Source of the DNA: CAZICM01 sp964537685
GTDB lineage: Bacteria > Myxococcota_A > Polyangia > Polyangiales > Polyangiaceae
Length of the DNA stretch: 64,000 nt
Assembly: GCA_964537685.1 (NCBI GenBank)
Contig: CAZICM010000007.1
Location: 164,464 to 228,463 of the forward strand
Reading direction: 5' to 3'
In this document: positions 10,776-18,602 of the stretch, in pieces
Layout: every line of letters starts with the position of its first letter
Position numbering within the stretch: the stretch's first letter is position 1
Made by a program: the position numbers and the translations under genes
Notes under the pieces: generated by a model
Seen by the model: only the letters and a program-made list of their open reading frames with translations
Database searches by the model: none
What the model was told of the DNA's origin: nothing

Positions 10776-12176
10776 TTACGCTGAGCCGCCCGCGATTGGG
10801 CGCGAGGATACTGATGAACCCATGCTTTGGGAGGATTTGTGTGGCGGGGCGTGCCCGGGAAGATGTCCAATATCGGCCCCGCAAGCCAAAAGCACCTCGC
10901 GGACCACCTCCGTCGCTTGTCCCAGCGCTACGGCCGTGATGTCCGCCGCGCGTCCGGCCAAAAACGATGCTTCGGCCTTCTGCATGGCGCCGATGACGCT
11001 CGAAAGCGATGCCGACAAGGCTCCGCTGATGTTTGCTTCCTTGGCCAAGATCGTTTGGAGGTGGTCGAGGGAGGGCTCGACCTCGAGTTCGAAGCGAGCC
11101 GCAACAGACTCCAGCAGTGCGCTCTTCAACTCGAGCATCGAAAGCACAGGCGGCGATGTGGGCGCAGAAAGCACTGCAAATCGGCCTGCCACGCCTCCCT
11201 GCGTCACCAGCGGCCGCACGCGGGCATAGCGCGGGGTCGGGTTCTTGTAGGTACGGGCATAGGTTCTGTTCACCCATAGCGCGACAACCAGCGTCCAAAA
11301 TGCGGCGAGGATGACGAGCACCCATCCCGGAAAGCCGCTCTGCTTGGCGTCTTCCAGTGCGTTGGCGAGCGCCTTCATCCGATCGCTAATTTCTTTTCCG
11401 ACCGTCGGCTGCCCGCCGAATGTGCCTTCTTCATCAAAGCGGTTGGCCACGATCCAAAGCCGGCCGCGGCGCTTAATCTGGCCATCGTCGTCGACCAGAT
11501 ATTTGGCCAGCCCTTTTACAAAGGCCCGATTGCCCGGGTAACGCAGCATTTGGTTGGTCAGCGCGCTGGGATCGCTCATCGCAAAGAGCCGCCCCTTGCC
11601 CACCTGCCCAGCCACCGCGACGATCACGTCGGGCTCGCCGATGGCCCGAATCTTCATCACGGGCGACAGATTCGGATGCCGCAATCCCGTCGGGTGATTG
11701 AGCACAAGGCGCTGGACATCGCTGACCACCGGATGAGGACCTACGCTGTGGCCTCCAACGGTATCGATTACCGGTTCCGCAATGGCGAGAGCGGGCCTGT
11801 TCCGAAGGGCAAGGGCAGGCCGCGTGGGCGCAGGAATCCGGTCGATCCGAAAACGCCGCAGGACTTCCTCGCCGTGGCCGTAATCGTCGACAATCGCGAG
11901 CCGGCCGCCTTCTTTCATAAACGCGGCACTCGACTCCGCATCCAGCACGCGCAGCGGATACAGCGCGAGCACGCCATCCTCGGGATTGACCAAGCTCCAA
12001 TCGAGCACGCCCACAGCCAGCACATCCGCGCTGCCGAGCGTCGCCCGAGCCACATCCAAAAGTTCAGAGCAACCCTCCCAACTGGTGTCGTTCACATCGA
12101 ACGCCGCCGCCCGGGCATGGTGCGGAATCAGACTCAGCGATAGGGCTGCCGCGCAGGCCAAAGCCAACCTGCCCAT
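10776..12176 (-). CDS. DUF4350-domain exported membrane protein
   Basis: Starting at the ATG at 12176 gives a clear signal peptide (MGRLALACAAALSLSL, cleavage near HARAAA). A DUF4350-like region follows, with LDWSLVNPEDGVLALYPLRV and GGRLAIVDDYGHGEE, and a single membrane span lies near residue 290 (GWVLVILAAFWTLVVALWV). A cytoplasmic domain of ~150 residues completes the 466-aa protein. DUF4350 proteins occur in MoxR/DUF58 operons in many phyla, and moxR is 78 bp downstream here. The frame stays open another 146 codons upstream, but those residues are unlike a protein family and would bury the signal peptide. Function is unknown. Confidence 0.8.
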   Translation of the reverse strand: MGRLALACAAALSLSLIPHHARAAAFDVNDTSWEGCSELLDVARATLGSADVLAVGVLDWSLVNPEDGVLALYPLRVLDAESSAAFMKEGGRLAIVDDYGHGEEVLRRFRIDRIPAPTRPALALRNRPALAIAEPVIDTVGGHSVGPHPVVSDVQRLVLNHPTGLRHPNLSPVMKIRAIGEPDVIVAVAGQVGKGRLFAMSDPSALTNQMLRYPGNRAFVKGLAKYLVDDDGQIKRRGRLWIVANRFDEEGTFGGQPTVGKEISDRMKALANALEDAKQSGFPGWVLVILAAFWTLVVALWVNRTYARTYKNPTPRYARVRPLVTQGGVAGRFAVLSAPTSPPVLSMLELKSALLESVAARFELEVEPSLDHLQTILAKEANISGALSASLSSVIGAMQKAEASFLAGRAADITAVALGQATEVVREVLLACGADIGHLPGHAPPHKSSQSMGSSVSSRPIAGGSA

Positions 12177-12557
12177 GCGGCTTGTCCTGCCGGCAAAAGC
12201 GGGCTCGCGCGCACCATGTGCGGCCCGTGGGAATGGCGAGGATGGCGCGCCCCGCGCAGGGCATGGCGCACGTAAATGGGAATGAGGTGACTGCTGCATG
12301 AGCATGGGTGGCATCGGAACGGCCATCAGGCGCCAACGCACGAGGGTGGTGGCCGCGACGAATCTAGGCCATAAGCTTGACCCAATGGAGCGCGTTGCTA
12401 GAGTCGACCACAAAGCGGCTGGATTGAGCCAGCGGTGCATGTTATGGGGGCGCCAAATTGGCTTAATCCGCCCCAAGACCGCAGGAAGCTCAGCTCCGGC
12501 GCGCTCCAGTTCACATGGTATTCTTTGAAGCTGGCTCTTAGGCGGGAAGGACCTCGA
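12177..12557. other. Divergent intergenic region between the DUF4350 gene and the small-protein/rpsP operon
   Basis: No gene is supported here. The region should hold the promoter of the leftward DUF4350-moxR-DUF58-rsmA run and of the rightward operon. One plus-strand promoter-like pair is listed separately. I saw no strong terminator or structured RNA. Confidence 0.5.
12377..12404 (+). promoter_or_regulatory. Possible sigma70 promoter upstream of the 59-aa gene
   Basis: TTGACC at 12377-12382 and TAGAGT at 12399-12404 are separated by 16 bp. It resembles the TTGACC/TAGGTT pair found ahead of rpsP. It would give a leader of about 150 nt before the ATG at 12558. This is inferred from sequence match only. 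Confidence 0.35.
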
Positions 12558-12737
12558 ATGCTTCCTCCATTCATTATCGAACAGATTCGTCAGCGCGAAG
12601 AAAAAGAGCGTCAAAAACGCCAGGAAGACCGTCCGCGTTTGGAGTTGCCGCTCGAGCGTTCAAATCGCCGCCGACCCGCGCCGGAGCAAGAGGACGACGA
12701 TCAAAACCGCGGCGTCGTTGTGGTCGACCTGCGCTAA
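12558..12737 (+). CDS. Small charged protein (59 aa), upstream of rpsP
   Basis: The product begins MLPPFIIEQIRQREEKERQK and is a short charged helix followed by a Pro/Arg-rich stretch, an acidic patch (EQEDDDQN), and a hydrophobic end (GVVVVDLR). No catalytic motif is visible. The reading frame extends further upstream, but the ATG at 12558 follows GGAAGGACC, a good ribosome site. From memory, similar short proteins starting MLPPFII occur in other myxobacteria, but I cannot verify that here. It sits just ahead of the rpsP promoter. Function is unknown. Confidence 0.65.
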   Translation: MLPPFIIEQIRQREEKERQKRQEDRPRLELPLERSNRRRPAPEQEDDDQNRGVVVVDLR

Positions 12738-12754
12738 TTCTCGTATTCAGGGCC

Positions 12755-12783
12755 TTGACCAGGCCGCGCGTTTGGCCTAGGTT
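12755..12783 (+). promoter_or_regulatory. Likely sigma70 promoter of the rpsP operon
   Basis: TTGACC (12755-12760), a 17-bp spacer and TAGGTT (12778-12783) lie about 38 bp before the rpsP ATG. The implied transcript start near 12790 leaves a leader of ~30 nt that contains the rpsP ribosome site. AGGCC and GGCCT flank the spacer as an inverted repeat. Confidence 0.5.
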
Positions 12784-12820
12784 GCCGCCCCGCTCAATCA
12801 GGAGAAGTTGAGGTTTGTCA

Positions 12821-13084
12821 ATGGCTGTTCATATTCGTCTCGCTCGTTTTGGAACCAAAAAGACGCCTTTTTATCGCCTTGTCGTCACCGATTCGCGAAG
12901 CCCGCGCGGCGGCCGGTTCATCGAGCGCATCGGGACTTTCGACCCTCGCCGAACCGAGCTGTTCGTCGATGCGTCCCGCATGGAGCACTGGCTTTCCAAG
13001 GGCGCGCTGCCCTCGGCCACGGTGAGCGTGCTCCTCAAGAAGCAGAAGAAAGCCGTCGCGGCAGCCGCGGCCGCAGCAAAGTAG
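12821..13084 (+). CDS. rpsP: 30S ribosomal protein S16
   Basis: The N-terminus MAVHIRLARFGTKKTPFYRL and the GRFIERIGTFDPR segment are diagnostic of S16, a 5'-domain assembly protein of the small subunit. It is 87 residues, the normal length, and ends in an Ala/Lys run. GGAGAAG and GAGG lie upstream of the ATG at 12821; a TTG two codons earlier is less likely. First gene of the classic rpsP-khpA-rimM-trmD order. Confidence 0.97.
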   Translation: MAVHIRLARFGTKKTPFYRLVVTDSRSPRGGRFIERIGTFDPRRTELFVDASRMEHWLSKGALPSATVSVLLKKQKKAVAAAAAAAK

Positions 13085-13130
13085 TTCCCCTCGCCCGATT
13101 GGAATGAACGACATGGAGAGGGACAGGCTC

Positions 13131-13400
13131 ATGGAGCGTCCGCTGGAAGCAATGCCTCAGGGCTCACCGCTGACGGATCTCGTCGCGCTGATTGCCAAAT
13201 CGCTTGTCGATCAGCCCGATCGCGTCATCGTCCGCGAGGTGCAGGGAGAACGCTTTCCTCGAATCGAGCTTTCTGTCGCGCGCGAAGACATCGGAAAAAT
13301 CATCGGAAAAGACGGCCGCACGGCTCAGTCGATCCGCACCCTCCTTAACGCGGCCGCCAGCAAAATTGGATACCGCGCCCACCTCGACATTCTCGATTGA
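13131..13400 (+). CDS. khpA: KH-domain RNA-binding protein KhpA
   Basis: This is a single-KH-domain protein with the GxxG loop IIGKDGRTAQSIR, homologous to KhpA (YlqC), which binds RNA with KhpB in other bacteria and influences cell envelope and division. It lies between rpsP and rimM, its usual place. The ATG at 13131 follows GGAGAGG by 9 nt; an in-frame ATG at 13104 would add nine residues without a better ribosome site. It is 89 aa from the chosen start, near family size. Confidence 0.9.
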   Translation: MERPLEAMPQGSPLTDLVALIAKSLVDQPDRVIVREVQGERFPRIELSVAREDIGKIIGKDGRTAQSIRTLLNAAASKIGYRAHLDILD

Positions 13401-13403
13401 TTG

Positions 13404-13919
13404 ATGGCGCACCGTTATGTCGCCATTGCCGAGGTTGCACGGGCTCACGGCATCAAGGGTGAGCTAAGGCTTCATCTCTACAATCCGGACTCCGATCTGC
13501 TGCTTCAGCGCCCTTCGGTGCGTTTGCGCTTAGCCGATGGCTCCGAACGCGATTTCAGCGTGACGGCCGCGCGCCCGGTCAACAAAGGGATGTTGGTTAC
13601 GCTTTCGGGTATCGCCGATCGGAGCCAGGCCGATGCACTTCAGGGAGCGTCGGTCTGTGTGCGCCGGGACATGTTTCCGGAGCCTTTGGACGGTGAATTC
13701 TACGCGTGCGACATCGAGGGCGCGGATGTCGTTCTGGCATCAGGCGAAATCGTGGGGCGCGTTCAAGGTACGGCCCATTATCCAACATGCGATGTACTTC
13801 TTGTGCAGCCGCACGCTGGAGGACCGATCCTCGAGGTGCCGCTCCTGGCGGCCTATATCGTCGCCATCGAGCCCGAGGCGAACCGCGTGGTCGTGAGCGG
13901 TCTCGAGGGGCTGTCCTAA
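13404..13919 (+). CDS. rimM: 16S rRNA processing/30S maturation protein RimM
   Basis: RimM helps assemble the 30S head by binding S19. The product (171 aa) has the N-terminal beta-barrel (VAIAEVARAHGIKGELRL) and the C-terminal PRC-barrel-like domain (GEIVGRVQGTAHYPTCDVLLV, then EVPLLAAYIVAIE). It starts 3 bp after the khpA stop; a TTG start at 13401 is the alternative. Part of the rpsP operon. Confidence 0.95.
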   Translation: MAHRYVAIAEVARAHGIKGELRLHLYNPDSDLLLQRPSVRLRLADGSERDFSVTAARPVNKGMLVTLSGIADRSQADALQGASVCVRRDMFPEPLDGEFYACDIEGADVVLASGEIVGRVQGTAHYPTCDVLLVQPHAGGPILEVPLLAAYIVAIEPEANRVVVSGLEGLS

Positions 13920-14001
13920 GGCCGGCCTACTCCACGGAACGGCGGTCATTTGGGCACAGCAGACTTCAGCGATCTGAGCCACCCCAAACAACGGAGAGCG
14001 C

Positions 14002-14724
14002 GTGCACTTCGGCGTCATCACGCTGTTTCCAGAGATGTTCGAGACCTTTTGTGCGACGGCGATGGTGGGCCGTGCCCTGTCATCGGCAGCCATGCGGGTC
14101 ACGATGGTTCACTTGCGTCCCTTTGGCCTAGGCCGGCACAAGGCGGTCGATGACACGCCTTACGGTGGCGGGTCGGGGATGGTGATGCGCGTGGACTGTC
14201 TTGTGAATGCGCTCGAGGCATTTGACGCTCAAGAAGGCGGCGATCGAGCCCACCGCGTTCTGCTGTCGCCTCAAGGCCAGGTTTTCAATCAGGCGAAAGC
14301 CCGCGACTTGGCGCAGAAACCGCGCGTCGCGCTCGTGTGCGGCCGCTACGAGGGCTTCGACGAGCGCATCACGGCATTCGTCGACGAAGATTTGTCGATA
14401 GGCGACTTCGTCATGACGGGCGGCGAAGTCGCTGCAATGGCGATCATCGAGACCTGCGCGCGCCTCTTGCCGGGTGTGCTTGGCAATCCTGGCTCCACCG
14501 TGAACGAATCCCACAGCCCCGACATGGGCGGGCTGCTCGAGTATCCTCAATACACGCGGCCGGCCGAGTTTCGGGGGCTTTCGGTGCCTGAGATTCTGGT
14601 CTCGGGGCACCACGCCAAAATCGACGCATGGCGGCGCGGGCAAGCGGCTCAGCGCACAGCCGAAAAGCGGCCAGACTTATGGGCAAAACTGGCCGGCGGC
14701 GGTGAAAAGGGGCGGCCCGCGTGA
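14002..14724 (+). CDS. trmD: tRNA (guanine37-N1)-methyltransferase TrmD
   Basis: TrmD makes m1G37, which prevents +1 frameshifting. The SPOUT trefoil-knot signature is complete: ITLFPEMFETF at the start, KAVDDTPYGGGSGMVM, LVCGRYEGFDERI, and SIGDFVMTGGEVAAMAIIE. Length (240 aa) is normal. The start is a GTG at 14002 after a purine-rich GGAGAG. The next gene overlaps its stop by 4 bp (GTGA). Confidence 0.97.
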   Translation: MHFGVITLFPEMFETFCATAMVGRALSSAAMRVTMVHLRPFGLGRHKAVDDTPYGGGSGMVMRVDCLVNALEAFDAQEGGDRAHRVLLSPQGQVFNQAKARDLAQKPRVALVCGRYEGFDERITAFVDEDLSIGDFVMTGGEVAAMAIIETCARLLPGVLGNPGSTVNESHSPDMGGLLEYPQYTRPAEFRGLSVPEILVSGHHAKIDAWRRGQAAQRTAEKRPDLWAKLAGGGEKGRPA

Positions 14725-15287
14725 GGCGAATTTCAATTGCCCTTGTGCACTATCCAGTCGTCGATCGGGAAGGCTCGCTCGTCGTTACTGCGATCACCAA
14801 CCTCGATCTGCACGACATGGCGCGGAGCGTGGTCACCTACGGCGCGGACGCCATGTACGTGGTTCATCCCGTCGAGGCTCAGCGGCAACTGGCGTCGCGC
14901 ATTCAAGAGCATTGGGTCAGCGGCACAGGCAAACGGCGCATACCCGATCGGGCCACGGCGCTCGCGTGCCTTCGTATTGTGCCGGCAATCGGCGATGCCG
15001 TGCTCATCGCGTCGGAAGGCGCTGGGCGCCCGGGCCTTGAGATCTGGACGACAGCGGCGAGCGAGCGCGGACGAAGCGTCAGTTCCTATGCGGAAGCGCG
15101 GGAACGCCTACAGGGCGAGGGGCCTCCCGTATTGATTCTATTCGGTACTGGATGGGGCTTGGCGTCGAGTTTGACGGATACTGCAGACCTGAGACTCGAG
15201 CCGATCCGGGCGCGAAAAGACACTGGTTTCAATCATCTCAGCGTGCGCGCCGCGTGTGCGATCACCCTCGATCGGCTTCTCGGCTAG
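14721..15287 (+). CDS. SPOUT-type RNA methyltransferase of the TrmD-linked family (PF09936-like)
   Basis: The 188-residue protein starts MRRISIALVHYPVVDREG and carries NLDLHDMARSVVTYGADAMYVVHP, a central NRK/GKRRIPDR-like stretch, and a C-terminal knot-type segment (VLILFGTGWGLASSL, then GFNHLSVRAACAITLDRLLG). This matches the predicted RNA methyltransferase family commonly found after trmD in deltaproteobacteria-like genomes. The GTG at 14721 overlaps the trmD stop, so the two are probably co-translated. Substrate is not known. In many relatives rplS follows, but it is absent here. Confidence 0.85.
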   Translation: MRRISIALVHYPVVDREGSLVVTAITNLDLHDMARSVVTYGADAMYVVHPVEAQRQLASRIQEHWVSGTGKRRIPDRATALACLRIVPAIGDAVLIASEGAGRPGLEIWTTAASERGRSVSSYAEARERLQGEGPPVLILFGTGWGLASSLTDTADLRLEPIRARKDTGFNHLSVRAACAITLDRLLG

Positions 15288-15296
15288 CGCGCCCGA

Positions 15297-16367
15297 TTAG
15301 GGAGCGGGGACGAAAAAGGGCGACAGGCCACGGAAGGTCACCGATGTGACCGAATCAGCGAAGATCCTCGCCCGGAAATACCCCGCGGTCACGACTTCGC
15401 CGTTGATCGTACCCAGCGCTCCAACTGTCACCGGCCCAGGAGCGATATCCATCGATGAATACAAACCGAGAGAGCTGGTTGAGCCCGCCGCCGGGTCGGG
15501 CAGCGGATGGTCTTCGTTGTTGGTGAAATACGTCGTCACGACGCGGGGGACATCGACATCCACGATGGCATTCTTCAAGCGGACATCACCGCAATCATGC
15601 ATTTCGCCGGCGAGCGCGCCGTGCCCCGCCGTGATGGATGAACCGATCGCGACTTGCGAAATCACGCCATAGTCATCCATCGCAAGCGCGCGGACACTCT
15701 TCGGCCACATCCCAGCGTTTACGGCCGAGTTCCTGATGAACACGTTGTACTCGTACAGCGGCGCCCAGAACGTTCCATACGTCTTGATCAGAAGCTCGGT
15801 TTCCGTTGGAACGTTGTCATAGGTGAACTTGCACTCGTAACGGGTTCCGCATTCTTCGTTGGGCGTCGCTACAGCGTTTGCCTTGCAGTCCGAGGGCGTC
15901 ACCACCGCCGCCCCCACCAGCGCCCCGGGCTCTCCATCGTCCGTGCCTCCGGTGCGTTTCACCGTCCACACTTCGATGTTCAAATCGCTCGACTCGCAGC
16001 CATGCGAGAAGATCTCGGCAACACCGTCGATCGTCACCATTTGAGGCGTTTCAAGAGGCTGCGGATAACTCCCCGCCGCAAAACAGCTCAGATCGACAGG
16101 CCCCGTTCCCGAATATTTTTTGACGTCCGAAGACCGCTCGAGATCGGCGGCAGGCGATCTCAAGGGAATGCCGCACACCTGATTCTTTTGACCGGGCGTG
16201 ACGCGCTTGCAGTCAATCGATGCCGGGCTACCGGCACAAAATTCGCTATTTTTGGCGGGGACGAGGTCGTCCGGGCATACGAAGCCATCTGTCGTCCCAC
16301 CTGTGCCTGAACTGCTGCATGCGGTGCCCAACAACATCGAAACTGCGAGCGCGAAGCGCGTATTCAT
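15297..16367 (-). CDS. Predicted lipoprotein, Cys-containing, unknown function
   Basis: From the ATG at 16367 the protein (356 aa) begins MNTRFALAVSMLLGTACSSS with a lipobox-like GTAC and a Ser/Gly/Thr linker, so it should be a lipoprotein. It contains an even scatter of Cys and no recognised enzyme motif. The frame remains open upstream, but those residues are Arg/Ala-rich and lack a signal. It ends 9 bp from the convergent SPOUT methyltransferase gene. Secreted proteins of this style are common in myxobacteria. Confidence 0.75.
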   Translation of the reverse strand: MNTRFALAVSMLLGTACSSSGTGGTTDGFVCPDDLVPAKNSEFCAGSPASIDCKRVTPGQKNQVCGIPLRSPAADLERSSDVKKYSGTGPVDLSCFAAGSYPQPLETPQMVTIDGVAEIFSHGCESSDLNIEVWTVKRTGGTDDGEPGALVGAAVVTPSDCKANAVATPNEECGTRYECKFTYDNVPTETELLIKTYGTFWAPLYEYNVFIRNSAVNAGMWPKSVRALAMDDYGVISQVAIGSSITAGHGALAGEMHDCGDVRLKNAIVDVDVPRVVTTYFTNNEDHPLPDPAAGSTSSLGLYSSMDIAPGPVTVGALGTINGEVVTAGYFRARIFADSVTSVTFRGLSPFFVPAP

Positions 16368-16547
16368 ATCAAGACCCCATCGCGACGAGTGGATGATGGC
16401 GATTGCCGCGTTTGCTCCGCGTCGCGAGCGCGGCGCATCCCTGCGGATATCACCGAAATTGGCTGAATTCGCGTACGCTAGCCGTCTCGCGATAGCAACG
16501 GAAGGCGCCATTCGTCATTTCGCGGCTGCGAACCGTCCGATCGAACA

Positions 16548-17687
16548 ATGGACCTCAACGACAACGGCGGCAGGGGCAGAAACGACGTGGAAGAAAGCGG
16601 TCAACCCCAGCCATCGCTGAACGAACGCGTCGAGCATTACGCCCGCACACTCGGATTCGATGCCGTTGCGTTTGCGCGGGCCGACGAGCCGCTCACCGTC
16701 GAGTACGAGCACTATCTCGCCTTCATCGAGCAAGGAATGCAGGGGTCGATGCACTACCTCGCCCGCTATGCGGACGTGCGCGAGAGGCTTGACACCGCCG
16801 CGATCCTCGAAGGGGCAACGACGGTCATCTGCCTGGGAAAGCGCTATGCGCGCACCGCGGACGATGAGCGAAGCGACGGACCGCTCGTTTCGGGAATCGC
16901 GCGCTACGCCAAAGGGCACGACTATCACAACCATGTAAAAGCCCTGTTGAAGCGCGTTGCGACCTTCGTATGCACGCTCGCGCCCGGCGTCCGCGCCCGT
17001 GCGCTGTGCGACATCGAACCCGTGCTGGAGCGCGCATGGGCGGCCCGCTCCGGGATTGGGTTCGTCGGAAAAAATGGGCTTGTTATCACGCCGGGCCAAG
17101 GCAGCTACCAAATCTTGGGCGAGGTCGTAACCACCCTAAATCTTGTGCCTGGCACACCGATGCGCGAGCGCTGTGGCTCGTGCACGCGATGTCTCGATGC
17201 GTGCCCTACCGATGCGTTTGCGGCGCCCTTCGTGCTCGACCCACGGCGATGCGTCGCGTACCTCACGATCGAAAACCCGGGCCCGCCCGACCCTGCGCTT
17301 GCGCTCCAAATGGGCTACCAGTTCTTCGGATGCGATGTCTGCCAAGAGGTCTGCCCCTACAACCGCACAGCGCCTCCCGACCCGGCATCCACCGAACCCT
17401 TCCATCCTTTGCCCTGGCTTCAAACGCTGACGCTCGACGACATCTGTGCACTCGACGAACACACCTTCGATCGGCTGTTCCGGGGCACGCCTCTGCGCCG
17501 CCCAAAGTTCGCCGGCATCGTCCGCAACGCCGTCCTTGCCGCCGCGAACCTGATCCACCGCGATCCCGCCGGACCGCGCACGCCAGAGGCCCTCTCGGCA
17601 TTGCGCCGCGCCGCTCAACATTCGCTCGCCGATGTGCGCGCCCTCGCCGAACAGATGATCCAGGAACTGGGCATCACCACGCCCTGA
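16548..17687 (+). CDS. queG: Epoxyqueuosine reductase QueG
   Basis: QueG reduces epoxyqueuosine to queuosine in tRNA wobble position 34 using a cobalamin and two [4Fe-4S] clusters. The sequence shows GFDAVAFARADEPL near the start, RSGIGFVGKNGLVI, and both cluster motifs: CGSCTRCLDACPTDAF and CDVCQEVCPYN. It is 379 aa, slightly long because of ~20 extra N-terminal residues, so the start is uncertain. Divergent from the preceding lipoprotein gene. Confidence 0.95.
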   Translation: MDLNDNGGRGRNDVEESGQPQPSLNERVEHYARTLGFDAVAFARADEPLTVEYEHYLAFIEQGMQGSMHYLARYADVRERLDTAAILEGATTVICLGKRYARTADDERSDGPLVSGIARYAKGHDYHNHVKALLKRVATFVCTLAPGVRARALCDIEPVLERAWAARSGIGFVGKNGLVITPGQGSYQILGEVVTTLNLVPGTPMRERCGSCTRCLDACPTDAFAAPFVLDPRRCVAYLTIENPGPPDPALALQMGYQFFGCDVCQEVCPYNRTAPPDPASTEPFHPLPWLQTLTLDDICALDEHTFDRLFRGTPLRRPKFAGIVRNAVLAAANLIHRDPAGPRTPEALSALRRAAQHSLADVRALAEQMIQELGITTP

Positions 17688-17879
17688 GGCGCCCTCGCGG
17701 CGGCTGACTCCGACACCGCACAGCGCTCGAACCGATCCTGCGTCGAACTCACTCGAGCAATGTCCAGCCTCGAATAACCGCCGTTTTCGCGAACGCCGAC
17801 CGCCGTGAACGCTTGCCCCCGCCACAAGCCGATGCGCCGCTGTTCGGCGAGCCCGCCCTCGTGTAGATAGACGCCGCTC

Positions 17880-18602
17880 ATGACCGCATTGCACATCGGA
17901 CTTCCCGCGCTGCGCGGCACCATCGAAAACTACAAATCGCGCTTCGACCTCGTCGAGCTGCGGCCCGTGGATACGTCCTTGCCCAAGCTGGCGATGCTGC
18001 GCCGCTGGCGAGCCAGCACGCCCGCGCCCTTTGTATTCAGTGTTGTCCTTCCGCGCGTCGTGAGCGAACTCGCCACATCGGAGCAGGCCGAGTCAGCCCT
18101 CGCTACGTCGCTCGAAGTCGCACGCGTCCTCGAAGCGCGCTGCATTGTCCTTCAGACGCCGTCCTCCGTTCGCCCCACGGCGGCGAACCGAAAACGCATC
18201 GCCTCCGTCGTCGCTCGACTGCCTGCGGAAGGTGTCGTTCGCTGCTGGGAACCCCAAGGCATTTGGGAACGCGCTGACACCATCGCGCTGGCCAAGGAAA
18301 TGGGCGCCGTCGCCGTGCTCGATGCCGCCGCCGAACAACCCCCGCCGGGACCGGTCGTGTACACGCGCCTGCGGGCCCTGGGAAAGACGGCCTCGCTCAG
18401 CGCCTCGCTCGTCGAACGCCTGGCCGAACGCCTCCGCCAGCGCCGGGAAGCGTATATCGTCGTGGAGCAAGCGGCAGATGCGCGCCGAATACGCGCGTCG
18501 CTCACCGAAGCCCTTTCGCAGCGCGCTCCCAGCCGCCCTGTGTCCTTGGTCGTGAGACCCTCCAGTTCGGCGATTCTCGTGGCAGAGGACGAAGAGCAGT
18601 GA
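17880..18602 (+). CDS. DUF72-like TIM-barrel protein
   Basis: The 240-residue product resembles the DUF72 family in its N-terminal half: FDLVELRPVDTSLPKLAMLRRW and PFVFSVVLPRVVSE match the family pattern of a Glu-containing beta strand and an F-x-V-K/L-x-P-R motif. Later strands (VVRCWEPQGIWE, and VYTRLRALG) also fit. It is shorter than typical members (~250-300) and divergent. The last 4 bp overlap the next gene (GTGA), so the two are likely one translation unit. Biochemical role of DUF72 is unknown. Confidence 0.65.
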   Translation: MTALHIGLPALRGTIENYKSRFDLVELRPVDTSLPKLAMLRRWRASTPAPFVFSVVLPRVVSELATSEQAESALATSLEVARVLEARCIVLQTPSSVRPTAANRKRIASVVARLPAEGVVRCWEPQGIWERADTIALAKEMGAVAVLDAAAEQPPPGPVVYTRLRALGKTASLSASLVERLAERLRQRREAYIVVEQAADARRIRASLTEALSQRAPSRPVSLVVRPSSSAILVAEDEEQ

